Assembly: GCA_965219165.1 (NCBI GenBank)
Contig: CBDCMW010000002.1
Coordinates: 1,550,001-1,614,000 of the forward strand
Length of the DNA stretch: 64,000 nucleotides
Direction of reading: 5' to 3'
From: Aldehydirespirator sp965219165
GTDB taxonomy: Bacteria; Actinomycetota; Acidimicrobiia; Acidimicrobiales; Aldehydirespiratoraceae
The translations under genes were made by a program, and so were the position numbers. The stretch's first letter is position 1. Each line of letters opens with the position of its first letter. Below are positions 17,107 to 25,511 of the stretch, piece after piece. The notes under the pieces are model-generated. The model saw only the letters and a list, made by a program, of their open reading frames with translations. It searched no databases and was not told the DNA's origin.

Positions 17107-18435
17107 ATGAGCAGCGCCGCAACCACCGCCATTCCGTCGGCCGCGCCCGTAGAGTCCGCCGCTCCGCCCTCTGCCGAACCCGATGGTCGGTCTTCGGCCA
17201 CGCCGGTGGCCGAGTTGGCCGCCCGGGCCAAGGCCGCTTCCAGGGTGATGGCGGCAGCGTCCACCGCGGCCAAGGACGCCGCCCTGCAGGCGGCGGCCGA
17301 CCTGCTGGTGGCGCGGGCCGACGAGATCTGCACCGCCAATGCCGCCGATGTGGCCCGGGCCGCCTCCGACGGCACCCCTGCCGCCCTCATCGACCGTCTC
17401 CGCCTGTCGACGGCTCGGATCGAAGCCATGGCCGAGGGCCTTCGCCAGATTGCGGCCCGGCGCGACCCCATCGGTGAAGTGGCCGACGGCTGGGTGCGCC
17501 CCAACGGTCTGCGCATCGAGCGGGTTCGCGTGCCCCTCGGCGTGGTGGCCATCATCTACGAGAGCCGGCCCAACGTCACCTCCGACGCGGCCGGCCTGTG
17601 CCTCAAGTCGGGCAACGCCGCCTTCCTGCGGGGGTCGTCGTCGGCCATCCGGTCCAACCTGGCCATCGCGGCCGCCATCCGTGACGCCATCGCGTCGGCT
17701 GGCCTGCCCGCCGACGCCCTGACCTTGGTGGAGGACACGTCGCGCGCCGCGGCGGTGGAGTTCATGCAGCAGAACGGCTACGTCGACTGCCTGATCCCCC
17801 GGGGCGGGCCGTCGCTCATCGCGTCCATCCTGGAGCACGCCACCGTGCCCGTCGTCATCGACGGGGCCGGCAACTGCCACGCCTATGTGGACGCCTCCGC
17901 CGACCTCGACAAAGCCCTCGACATCGTCGTCAACGGCAAGACGCAGCGGCCGGGAGTCTGCAATGCCCTGGAGTCTCTGGTGGTCCACTCCGCGGTGGCA
18001 TCCGACTTCCTGCCCCGGGCTGCGGCCGCGCTGGCCACCGTGGAGCTGCTCGGCGACGAGCGGGCCCGGCAAGCCGTCCCGTCGATGGGGGAGGCCACTG
18101 CCGCCGACCACGCCTCGGAGTTCTTGGACCTGAAGATGTCGGTCAAGGTGGTGGACAGCCTCGACGAGGCCATCGCCCACGTGAACGACAACGGGTCGGG
18201 CCACTCCGAGACCATCATCACTGCCGACCTCGCCGCCGCCGACCGCTTCACCGAACAGGTCGACGCCGCCGCCGTGCTCGTCAACGCCTCCACCCGGTTC
18301 GTGGACGGCGAGGAGTTCGGCTTCGGAGCCGAGATCGGCATAAGCACCCAGAAGCTCCACGCCCGGGGACCGATGGGGCTCGACCAGCTCACCACCCTCA
18401 AATTCGTCGTGCGCGGCGACGGCCACGTCCGCTGA
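17107..18435 (+). CDS. proA: Gamma-glutamyl phosphate reductase
   Basis: The second enzyme of proline synthesis reduces gamma-glutamyl phosphate to the semialdehyde with NADPH. The protein has 442 residues with an Ala-rich lead of about 35 before the fold. Family motifs are VPLGVVAIIYESRPNVT, LKSGNAAFLRGSS, IDGAGNCHAYVD, the catalytic Cys in KTQRPGVCNALE, and VNASTRFVDGEEFGFGAEIG. It is separated from proB by pspA and murJ. Confidence 0.95.
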   Translation: MSSAATTAIPSAAPVESAAPPSAEPDGRSSATPVAELAARAKAASRVMAAASTAAKDAALQAAADLLVARADEICTANAADVARAASDGTPAALIDRLRLSTARIEAMAEGLRQIAARRDPIGEVADGWVRPNGLRIERVRVPLGVVAIIYESRPNVTSDAAGLCLKSGNAAFLRGSSSAIRSNLAIAAAIRDAIASAGLPADALTLVEDTSRAAAVEFMQQNGYVDCLIPRGGPSLIASILEHATVPVVIDGAGNCHAYVDASADLDKALDIVVNGKTQRPGVCNALESLVVHSAVASDFLPRAAAALATVELLGDERARQAVPSMGEATAADHASEFLDLKMSVKVVDSLDEAIAHVNDNGSGHSETIITADLAAADRFTEQVDAAAVLVNASTRFVDGEEFGFGAEIGISTQKLHARGPMGLDQLTTLKFVVRGDGHVR

Positions 18436-18457
18436 TCCGGCAGTCAGGCTGATCGCA

Positions 18458-19339
18458 ATGTCGAACCGCTTCACCGACGTCGTCGCGGTCCGCGAGGACC
18501 TCTCCAAGGTCGATTACCTGTGCGACTCGGGCCTGGCCGGAGTGGTCTACCTGGCCGACCGTCTCGACAAGCCCGTGCTCGTCGAGGGCCCGGCCGGCAC
18601 CGGCAAGACCCAGCTGGCCAAGAGCGTGGCCGAGATCACCGGCAGCCGCCTGATCCGCCTCCAGTGCTACGAGGGCCTCGACGAGGCCAAGGCGCTGTAC
18701 GAGTGGAACTACAAGAAGCAGCTGCTGCGCATCCAAACCGAGCGCGACGCGGACGTGGGCTGGGACGACATCTCCGACGACATCTTCTCCGACGAGTTCC
18801 TTCTGACCCGGCCCCTGCTGGAGGCCATAAGGGCTCCCGATCCGATCGTGCTGCTGATCGACGAGGTCGATCGGGTGGAGGTGGAGACCGAGGCCCTGCT
18901 GCTGGAGATCCTCAGCGAGTACCAGGTGTCGATCCCGGAGCTGGGCACCATGGAGGCGGTGCAGGTTCCGCTGGTGTTCCTCACCTCCAACAACACCCGC
19001 GAGCTGAGCGAGGCTCTCAAGCGGCGCTGCCTGTACCTCCACATCGACTACCCGTCGATGGAGCGCGAGAAGCAGATCGTGCTGGCCAAGGTGCCCGACA
19101 TAGCGGAGAACCTGGCCGACCAGGTGGCCCGGGTGGTCCGCTCCATCCGCCGGCTCGAGCTCAAGAAGCCGCCGTCGGTGTCGGAGACCCTCGACTGGGC
19201 CCGCACCCTGGTGCTGCTGGGCGTGCAGCACATCGACGCCGACATGGCCGCCGAGACCGTGAACATCCTGCTGAAGTACCAGAGCGACATCGCCAAGACC
19301 AAGAAGGAGCTGGCGTCCGTCGAGGGGCTCGGGCCCTAG
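18458..19339 (+). CDS. MoxR-family AAA+ ATPase
   Basis: The protein has 293 residues. Walker A is EGPAGTGKTQLAK near residue 43, Walker B is VLLIDEVDR near residue 130, and sensor 1 is FLTSNNTRELSEALKRRCLYL. MoxR ATPases act as chaperones for metal insertion or complex maturation with a VWA partner, here the next gene. The stop TAG lies in a CTAGAGGCCGAGCGG sequence. Confidence 0.9.
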   Translation: MSNRFTDVVAVREDLSKVDYLCDSGLAGVVYLADRLDKPVLVEGPAGTGKTQLAKSVAEITGSRLIRLQCYEGLDEAKALYEWNYKKQLLRIQTERDADVGWDDISDDIFSDEFLLTRPLLEAIRAPDPIVLLIDEVDRVEVETEALLLEILSEYQVSIPELGTMEAVQVPLVFLTSNNTRELSEALKRRCLYLHIDYPSMEREKQIVLAKVPDIAENLADQVARVVRSIRRLELKKPPSVSETLDWARTLVLLGVQHIDADMAAETVNILLKYQSDIAKTKKELASVEGLGP

Positions 19340-19350
19340 AGGCCGAGCGG
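19336..19350 (+). repeat. Dispersed gene-end repeat, left end only (copy H)
   Basis: CTAGAGGCCGAGCGG overlaps the stop codon of the MoxR gene. The rest of the element is absent; the VWA gene starts 32 bases later. Confidence 0.6.
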
Positions 19351-19381
19351 TGGGCCGGCGGGGCATCCGGGACGATCGGCC

Positions 19382-20866
19382 GTGACCGTCGCTGACCGTG
19401 TCGCCGCTGGGGGTGCCGTGGTCGATCTGCCCGTCGCGTCGGGAGATCGGTTGCTTGACCTGCTCAACGGCTTCATCGCGGAGTTGCGGGCCGTGGGCAT
19501 CCCGGCGAGCCTCACCGAGAACCTGGACGCCATGGAGGCGGTCAAACACGTCCCCATCACCGATCGCGAGACGTTCAAGTACGCCTTGGCCGCCACTCTG
19601 GTGAAGAACCAGGCCCACTGGAAGGCCTTCGAGACCGTCTTCGAGGTGTACTTCTCGTTGCGAGGCGCCCAGTACGAGATCGAAGCCGACGCTCCCGACG
19701 AAGTCGATGCGCCCGAGGGCGAGATCGACGCGGGCGGCAACCGGGGCGGCGCCGGCGAGATGCTCAGCGGTGAGGAACTGGCCGAGATGCTCTACAGGGC
19801 GCTGTTGCGGGGCGACAGCGAGATGCTGCGGGCCGCGGCGCGCCAGGCGGTCCGCCGCTACGCGGGCATGGAGCCCGGCCGTCCCGTGGGCGGCACGTAC
19901 TACCTGTACCGCACCCTTCGCAACCTCGACCTCGACGGCGTGCTGGAGCGCCTCCTGGAAGCGGAGCAGCACATCGAGGGCGGCGTCGACGACTTCGACC
20001 TGCGCCTGCAGCGGGACACCTACGAGCTGCGCATCGCCGAACTGAAGGCCCAGATCGAGGCTGAGATCCGGCGCCGTCTGGTGGCCGACCGGGGCGTGGA
20101 AGCCATGGCCAAGACCCTGCGCAAGCCGCTGCCGTCGGACATCGACTTCATGCATGCGTCGCGCGAGGAGATGGCCAGCCTGCGCAAGGCGATCTACCCG
20201 CTGACCCGCAAACTGGCCGCCCGGCTGGTCCGCAAGCGCCGCCACGGCCGGTCCGGCCCCCTCGACTTCCGCTCCACGGTCCGCCACTCGCTGTCTTACG
20301 GGGGCGTGCCCGTGGAGCCGAAGTTCCGCCACCCGCGGCCCCACAAGCCCGACATCATGGTGGTGGCCGACGTGTCGGGCTCAGTGGCCGCCTTCGCCCG
20401 GTTCACGCTGCACCTCGTGTACGCACTCTCCAGCCAGTTCTCGAAGGTCCGGTCGTTCGTGTTCATCGACGGACTCGACGAGGTGACCGGCTTCTTCGAG
20501 GGTACCGACGACATCGCGGAGGCCGTGCACCGGGTCAACACCGAGGCCGACGTGGTGTGGGTGGACGGCCACTCCGACTACGGCCACGCCTTCGGCGTGT
20601 TCTGGGACAACTACGGCGACGACGTCGGTCCCCGCACCACGGTGCTGATCCTCGGCGACGCCCGCAACAACTACCACGCGGCTGAGAGCTGGATAGTCAA
20701 GGCCCTGCGCCAGAAGGCCCGCCACGTGTACTGGCTCAACCCCGAGCCCCGAAGCTACTGGGACACCGGCGACTCGATCGTGGGGGAGTACGCGCCCCAC
20801 TGCGACGGGGTGTTCGAGGTGCGCAACCTGCGCCAGCTAGAGGCCTTCGTCGACCGCCTGGCCTGA
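19382..20866 (+). CDS. CoxE-like VWA domain protein
   Basis: The protein has 494 residues with a GTG start. The N-terminal half is helical and acidic in places. The C-terminal VWA domain has the metal-ion (MIDAS) motif DVSGSVAAF near residue 325, followed by VRSFVFIDGLDEVTGFF and VLILGDARNNYH. CoxE-type VWA proteins pair with MoxR ATPases, as here, in maturing molybdenum or other metalloenzymes; no client enzyme is in the window. The last 18 codons (FEVRNLRQLEAFVDRLA plus stop) recur at 25165-25218. Confidence 0.9.
   Translation: MTVADRVAAGGAVVDLPVASGDRLLDLLNGFIAELRAVGIPASLTENLDAMEAVKHVPITDRETFKYALAATLVKNQAHWKAFETVFEVYFSLRGAQYEIEADAPDEVDAPEGEIDAGGNRGGAGEMLSGEELAEMLYRALLRGDSEMLRAAARQAVRRYAGMEPGRPVGGTYYLYRTLRNLDLDGVLERLLEAEQHIEGGVDDFDLRLQRDTYELRIAELKAQIEAEIRRRLVADRGVEAMAKTLRKPLPSDIDFMHASREEMASLRKAIYPLTRKLAARLVRKRRHGRSGPLDFRSTVRHSLSYGGVPVEPKFRHPRPHKPDIMVVADVSGSVAAFARFTLHLVYALSSQFSKVRSFVFIDGLDEVTGFFEGTDDIAEAVHRVNTEADVVWVDGHSDYGHAFGVFWDNYGDDVGPRTTVLILGDARNNYHAAESWIVKALRQKARHVYWLNPEPRSYWDTGDSIVGEYAPHCDGVFEVRNLRQLEAFVDRLA
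20813..20866 (+). repeat. 3'-end direct repeat, left copy (end of the VWA gene)
   Basis: These 54 bases encode the last 17 residues and stop of the VWA protein. They are repeated at 25165-25218 with three differences, all synonymous. The pair brackets a mosaic accessory segment. Confidence 0.9.
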
Positions 20867-21017
20867 GGCATGAGCGGCCCGGCCCGGCCCCGAACCGGTC
20901 GCCCTCATGGCTTCGACGCCGCCGGTGCTGCAAGGGGGTCAAGTTCGCAGTCGGTGACGGCTCGCGCGCCCACCGCGCCGCCGTCGACGTCCAGCGGCGC
21001 CACAAATCAAGCTGCGA

Positions 21018-21245
21018 CTACCGTCCCGCGAGTGCCTTGAGTTCGTCATAGGGGAGGTTCAGCGACTCGGCGACGTACTGGTTGAGCCCGGCTGCCATGG
21101 ACGACTCGAAGCACTCCTCACATGTTCGCCAAAACATGTCATTAACGACCTTGACACCGTGCGCATCAAGCACACCCGAGAAGAAGGTGGGCACGACGCT
21201 CTCGGTGGACATGTGGCGCGTCTCCGACCCCGACGGCATGAGCAA
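21018..21245 (-). CDS. Hypothetical protein fragment
   Basis: This 75-codon ORF ends in a plausible protein C-terminus (MFWRTCEECFESSMAAGLNQ, then YVAESLNLPYDELKALAGR). I do not recognise it. Upstream of about 21185 it runs antisense into a remnant of a surface-protein domain, so only the C-terminal 50 or so residues look genuine. It is probably a truncated gene joined to foreign sequence. Confidence 0.35.
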   Translation of the reverse strand: MLMPSGSETRHMSTESVVPTFFSGVLDAHGVKVVNDMFWRTCEECFESSMAAGLNQYVAESLNLPYDELKALAGR

Positions 21246-21435
21246 CGCGACGCTGCACTACCAGTGGCTGGCCGACTACACCGAGATCCCGGCAGCGACC
21301 GGCGCCATCTACACCGTGACCGCCGCCGACGTCGGCAAGAAGATCAGGGTGCGGATGAGCTTCACCGACGGCACCGGCAACGAGGAGGTCCTGCGAAGCA
21401 GGGACACCCTGACAGCGGTGACGGGCGGGCCGTAG
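21184..21435 (+). pseudogene. Remnant of an Ig-like surface-protein domain
   Basis: Reads KVGTTLSVDMWRVSDPDGMS, continues through YQWLADYTEIPAATGAIYTV and ends shortly after ADVGKKIRVRMSFTDGTGNE. This matches the Ig-like domain at residues 338-433 of the LRR protein just downstream (VGQTLTVSTSGMSDQNGMTE, then YTVGPDDEGKRILVKVKYTD). There is no signal peptide or start, and it joins unrelated sequence at its 5' side. Interpreted as a leftover of a related surface-protein gene. Confidence 0.7.
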
Positions 21436-21847
21436 AGGACCGCCGCGCGGGCGACCGAGACGCAACAGCAGCCGCATACACGAATCCGCAGGCAGGTGTC
21501 AATCCTATTCTCGCATTTCGACAGCACGCATGTGACCGATAATCAACACCGCGATATTGTACGATTGGGATGCCAAGATTATGCCTTCTGGTGCTCGGTA
21601 GACGTGTACGCACTGCTCTGACGCGCCGTTCCCAACGCCTCTGATTCTGGGCCGATGAGGCGAATGCCAGCCTCGCCAAACCCTAGAAGACCGAATGAAT
21701 CTCTGCTATAGAACTAGCCGTTTTATGTCTTATTTTTGGCTGGCGCACTGGAAGAATCAGGAGCTACAATGCCGCTGCCGTTTTGCAACACACTCGAAAG
21801 ATAACGACGGCTCTTTGAACCCGAACACAACGAAGAAAGGCGGAACC
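21436..21847. other. AT-richer upstream region of the LRR protein gene
   Basis: No gene seen. Base composition is visibly lower in GC than the surrounding core genes, fitting transferred DNA. An in-frame upstream extension of the LRR gene (from 21695) is rejected because the signal peptide begins at 21848. Confidence 0.5.
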
Positions 21848-24511
21848 ATGGCTCGCAGGACTCTTCGATCATTCCGCTTCCTGTTCGCCGCCATCGCGAC
21901 CCTGGCCCTGGTGGCGGCGCTGCCGCCGGCAGACCCGGCGCAGGCGCAGGCGCAGGCCAGCGCGGGCATCTGCGACCGGTCCGAGCAGGCGCAACGAGAG
22001 ATCCTGTCTCACATCCCCAGAGTGAACGATTGTGCGAAGGTGTCGGACACGCATTTGAGCGGCATCACGAGGATGACCGTTGCAGAGACGAAGGAGCCGT
22101 TCGCGCTGCAGGCTGGGGACTTTGACGGCCTTGCCAACCTTGAGTCGTTGGTGATGTTGTACGGCGATGCTCCACGCACACTGCCGGATGGCATATTCGA
22201 CGGTCTGACCAACTTAACCGGCCTGAAACTGATATTTTTCCACGGACCCGACACTCTGCCGGATGGCATATTCGACGAACTTGAGAATCTGACGTTCCTG
22301 CACATGCGCATCGACGCGGATCTGGATTCGCTGCCGGGCGGCGTGTTCGACGAGCTGACGAAACTGAAGTACCTATGGGTTAGGTTCAAAGCGGGGCCTA
22401 CCGAATTGCCCGAAGGCGTATTTGATGAGCTCACCGAACTTGAATGGCTAGTCGTTAGAAACAAGACACCGATGGATCTTCCCGAAGGCGCGTTGGATGA
22501 ACTGGCCAAATTGGAGAAGCTGGAGTGGATACATGGCCTGACGTCGCTGCCCGACGGCGTGTTCGATGCGCTGACGAACCTGGAGGAGTTGGACTTGTCC
22601 CGCAACTACCTGACCTCGCTGCCCGACGGCGTGTTCGATGCGCTGACAAGCTTGGAGGAGTTGGACTTGTCCCGCAACTACCTGACCTCGCTGCCCGACG
22701 GCGTGTTCGATGCGCTGACAAACCTGGAAGAGTTGAACTTGTCCCGCAATGCCATCTCGTCAATGCCCGACGAGCTGTTCGACGACCTCCCGGAACACAC
22801 TGCCCTGACGGTGGATCGACAGAACCGGCAGTCGCCTCCCGACTACCCGACCCGGGGCCGTCCCGTCATCAACGGCGTGGCGCGGGTCGGGCAGACCCTC
22901 ACCGTGTCCACCTCGGGAATGAGCGACCAGAACGGCATGACCGAAGCGACCTTCGAGTATCGCTGGTACACCCACTCTCATCCCCGCGAGCTTCAGGGAG
23001 TTGCAGGGTATGACGAAGGCGACACGTACACCGTCGGGCCCGACGACGAAGGCAAAAGGATCCTGGTAAAGGTGAAATACACCGACGACGCCGACAACCG
23101 GGAGAGCATCAAAAGCGCCCGCACCGCGCCGGTGGCTCCCCCTCCCGACGACGTCATACCGCCGACCTCGCCCCAGTACCTCGAATCTACCTACCGGTCC
23201 CCCGACCGCGACGAAGCGGACGTCTATTGGTCGCCGCCCATCCACGACGGGGGCTCTCGAATCACCGGCTACAGAATAGAGTGGATTGAAGCCCATGGCA
23301 GCTGGGACGACCCGGCGTTTGTGCAGGCAGACGTTCCAGAGCCCACGGATTGGTGGGAAGCAACCGCAGGATGGTGGTACGAAATCGCAGGCTTGCAGCC
23401 TTGTGTGTCGTACCGGGTGCGAGTCATAGCGTCCAACATCGCCGGCGACGGCAACGCTTCCGCAGAGGCAACGCCGCAAGCACCGTATCCTCTGGAATCG
23501 ACAGTGCCGGACCTGGTCGAAGCGGTGGTGAACTCTGCGGCGCTGACCCTCACCTACGATGAGGCTCTCAACCAAGACCTCGTGCCGCCTGCCGGCGCCT
23601 TTGCCGTAAAGGTGGCGGGGACACTTCACGCGGTTGACACGGTGGCCGTAGAGGGCCAATCGGTGACCCTCACTTTGGCTGATGTCGTGACGTCGGCGGA
23701 CGCGGTGACCGTCGGCTACACCAACCCGGCAGGCACGACGCACGGTTGCATCGTCGGCACCGCGGCCGGACTGGCGCCGTCATTCAGCGACCGGCCCGCG
23801 ACCAACGACACCGGCGCCGCGGACCGGCTCCACGGGGCGGAGTCAGCGTCGGAGTGGGTCGACGCCGACGCCGATGCCGAGCCCGAGCCCGAAGCCGAAG
23901 CCGAGCCCGATCCGCCCGCGCAGCGCCCCGCCCCGCCCACCGGGCTGGTCTCTGAGGTGTCCCACGACTCGGTGACGCTGAGATGGGACGACCCCGGCGA
24001 CGACACCATCACCGGCTACGTGATCTTGCGCCGCGACAAAGAGATCCACCCCCAGGGCACCTTCGCCGAGATCACCGTCGACACCGCCAGCGCCGACACC
24101 ACCTACACCGACGACACCGCCAAGCCCGGCCGGCGCTACGTGTACCGCATCAAAGCCATCAACGCCGCCGGCATCAGCGACATCTCCACCTGGGTGCGCG
24201 CCTACACGCTCAGGCCCGCCCCGCCCACCGGGCTGGTCTCTGAGGTGTCCCACGACTCGGTGACGCTGAGATGGGACGACCCCGGCGACGACACCATCAC
24301 CGGCTACGTGATCTTGCGCCGCGACAAAGAGATCCACCCCCAGGGCACCTTCGCCGAGATCACCGTCGACACCGCCAGCGCCGACACCACCTACACCGAC
24401 GACACCGCCAAGCCCGGCCGGCGCTACGTGTACCGCATCAAAGCCATCAACGCCGCCGGCATCAGCGACATCTCCACCTGGGTGCGCGCCTACACCCTCT
24501 CCGCCCCATGA
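21848..24511 (+). CDS. Secreted leucine-rich repeat / Ig-like / fibronectin III protein
   Basis: The protein has 887 residues from the ATG at 21848, with GAAAGGCGG ahead. Signal peptide: MARRTLRSFR lead, hydrophobic core LFAAIATLALVAAL, then AQAQA. Residues 68-328 hold about ten 24-residue LRRs of the form LPDGVFDALTNLEELDLSRN. An Ig-like domain (338-433) follows, then a fibronectin III domain (438-548), a SwmB-like domain (553-638), an acidic Glu/Pro linker (671-694) and two near-identical fibronectin III domains (695-886). No LPxTG, SLH or membrane anchor is seen at the C-terminus, so attachment is unclear. A role in adhesion or host contact is inference. Confidence 0.85.
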   Translation: MARRTLRSFRFLFAAIATLALVAALPPADPAQAQAQASAGICDRSEQAQREILSHIPRVNDCAKVSDTHLSGITRMTVAETKEPFALQAGDFDGLANLESLVMLYGDAPRTLPDGIFDGLTNLTGLKLIFFHGPDTLPDGIFDELENLTFLHMRIDADLDSLPGGVFDELTKLKYLWVRFKAGPTELPEGVFDELTELEWLVVRNKTPMDLPEGALDELAKLEKLEWIHGLTSLPDGVFDALTNLEELDLSRNYLTSLPDGVFDALTSLEELDLSRNYLTSLPDGVFDALTNLEELNLSRNAISSMPDELFDDLPEHTALTVDRQNRQSPPDYPTRGRPVINGVARVGQTLTVSTSGMSDQNGMTEATFEYRWYTHSHPRELQGVAGYDEGDTYTVGPDDEGKRILVKVKYTDDADNRESIKSARTAPVAPPPDDVIPPTSPQYLESTYRSPDRDEADVYWSPPIHDGGSRITGYRIEWIEAHGSWDDPAFVQADVPEPTDWWEATAGWWYEIAGLQPCVSYRVRVIASNIAGDGNASAEATPQAPYPLESTVPDLVEAVVNSAALTLTYDEALNQDLVPPAGAFAVKVAGTLHAVDTVAVEGQSVTLTLADVVTSADAVTVGYTNPAGTTHGCIVGTAAGLAPSFSDRPATNDTGAADRLHGAESASEWVDADADAEPEPEAEAEPDPPAQRPAPPTGLVSEVSHDSVTLRWDDPGDDTITGYVILRRDKEIHPQGTFAEITVDTASADTTYTDDTAKPGRRYVYRIKAINAAGISDISTWVRAYTLRPAPPTGLVSEVSHDSVTLRWDDPGDDTITGYVILRRDKEIHPQGTFAEITVDTASADTTYTDDTAKPGRRYVYRIKAINAAGISDISTWVRAYTLSAP
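23931..24506 (+). repeat. 288-bp tandem duplication encoding two fibronectin III domains
   Basis: Bases 23931-24218 and 24219-24506 are the same 96-codon unit with almost no differences (the visible one is near the ends, ACGCTCAG against ACCCTCTC). The unit starts at RPAPPTGLVSEVSHDSVTLR. The near identity at silent positions points to a recent duplication. Confidence 0.92.
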
Positions 24512-24660
24512 CACAACACCCGGTCTGGCAATCAGGCCGCAGCGCTGCCGCCCGCAAACTCCGAGGCGGCCCTGTTCTGTGTCTGAGTTCGACGCGGAGA
24601 TTGGACCCAGAAATGAACTAACTTTGGCAGGCTCTTGGGGCGATCTGAGAGGAGTTGCCA

Positions 24661-24984
24661 GTGAGCGAGAACGGAGCTCGTCGGCGGCCGCGTGTGCTGT
24701 CGCCGGAGACGAAGTGGGAGATTTTCTTGGAGGTGACCTCGCGGGAGATGACCCAGGCCGACGCGGCCCGCGAGTGGCTCGTCGATGTGTCCACGATCAT
24801 AGGCATTCGCCGCGCGGTGAAGGACGCGGCGCTCGCGGCGTTGGCGGCTCGGCCGGGCCGGCCAGCCAAGGAGCGCAACTGGGAGCTGGAGCGGGCCCGC
24901 CGGGAGGTCGATCAGTTGACCGAGGCGGTCAAGGCCCAGGCCATCGAGCTCGCGGTGCTGCGGGGAAAAGTCGGCTGGGTCTGA
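24661..24984 (+). CDS. IS3-like transposase OrfA
   Basis: A 107-residue helix-turn-helix protein, GTG start preceded by GAGAGGAG. It has a DNA-binding HTH (SPETKWEIFLEVTSREMTQA, then DAAREWLVDVSTI) and a leucine-zipper-like heptad region (ELERARREVDQLTEAVKAQA). This matches the two-part IS3 OrfA layout. The last codons contain a -1 slippery site; the OrfB frame continues but is truncated after about 30 codons, so the element cannot move by itself. Confidence 0.7.
   Translation: MSENGARRRPRVLSPETKWEIFLEVTSREMTQADAAREWLVDVSTIIGIRRAVKDAALAALAARPGRPAKERNWELERARREVDQLTEAVKAQAIELAVLRGKVGWV
24963..24969 (+). promoter_or_regulatory. Programmed -1 frameshift heptamer GGGAAAA
   Basis: In the OrfA frame the codons read CGG GGA AAA GTC. 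The heptamer G GGA AAA fits X XXY YYZ. Slipping back one base leads into the OrfB frame (SRLGLSGALPARVPAETKEQ), as in IS3-family elements, where OrfAB is made by -1 frameshifting. Confidence 0.65.
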
Positions 24985-25080
24985 GCGGTGCGCTGCCGGC
25001 TCGGGTGCCCGCGGAGACCAAAGAGCAGATCCTGGAGCTGATCGACGACGCTGTGCGCGCCGGCGGGCAAGCGGTGAAGC
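24970..25080 (+). pseudogene. Truncated IS3-like OrfB start
   Basis: In the -1 frame relative to OrfA, the sequence encodes ALPARVPAETKEQILELIDD, then AVRAGGQAVKHA. This is the start of an OrfB N-terminal region. It stops at about 25080, where the sequence changes character. The DDE catalytic domain is entirely missing. Confidence 0.6.
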
Positions 25081-25164
25081 ATGCAAGTATCTGTAGATGC
25101 CTGTAATTCGGCTGCCTGCAAGTGGCTCCACGGTGCGGCCAAACTAGTGAAGGCGAAGCATCTT

Positions 25165-25218
25165 TTCGAGGTGCGCAACCTGCGCCAGCTAGAGGCCTTC
25201 GTGGACCGTCTGGCCTAA
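25165..25218 (+). repeat. 3'-end direct repeat, right copy
   Basis: Encodes FEVRNLRQLEAFVDRLA and a TAA stop, identical in protein to the end of the VWA gene at 20813-20866. The three base differences are GTC to GTG, CGC to CGT and TGA to TAA. No upstream part of the VWA gene is present here. A third, degenerate copy ends at 25507. Confidence 0.9.
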
Positions 25219-25283
25219 CGTCGAGGCGTTCTGTTCGCGAGAGCCCGCTGCATAGGCCAAGAACCGCACAAAGAAGCGCCGCC

Positions 25284-25457
25284 TCAGTTGCCATTGAGGA
25301 GCCCCTCGTCTCGCAGTTCGTTGAGATGCGTGTCGTACAGTTGGTCGGCCGCCGGAACAGCCCACCGGTACCGCTCGCTCCACCGGCCCGACTTGTCACC
25401 ACCTAGCAAACTTATGACCTGCGACGACAGTGTTTCGACTGCCGTCGAGTCTCGCAG
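25284..25457 (-). pseudogene. C-terminal fragment of an unrecognised protein
   Basis: An open minus-strand frame without a start codon reads SSQVISLLGGDKSGRWSERY, then RWAVPAADQLYDTHLNELRD and EGLLNGN before TGA. The composition looks coding, but I do not recognise the family. It begins exactly where a remnant of the VWA gene (AGCTACTGGGACAC, 25451-25464) ends, so it was probably cut by the same recombination. Confidence 0.4.
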
Positions 25458-25511
25458 CTACTGGGACACTGCCTGCGTGTTGAACCGCTGGTCGGCCGCC
25501 TGGCCTGAGGG

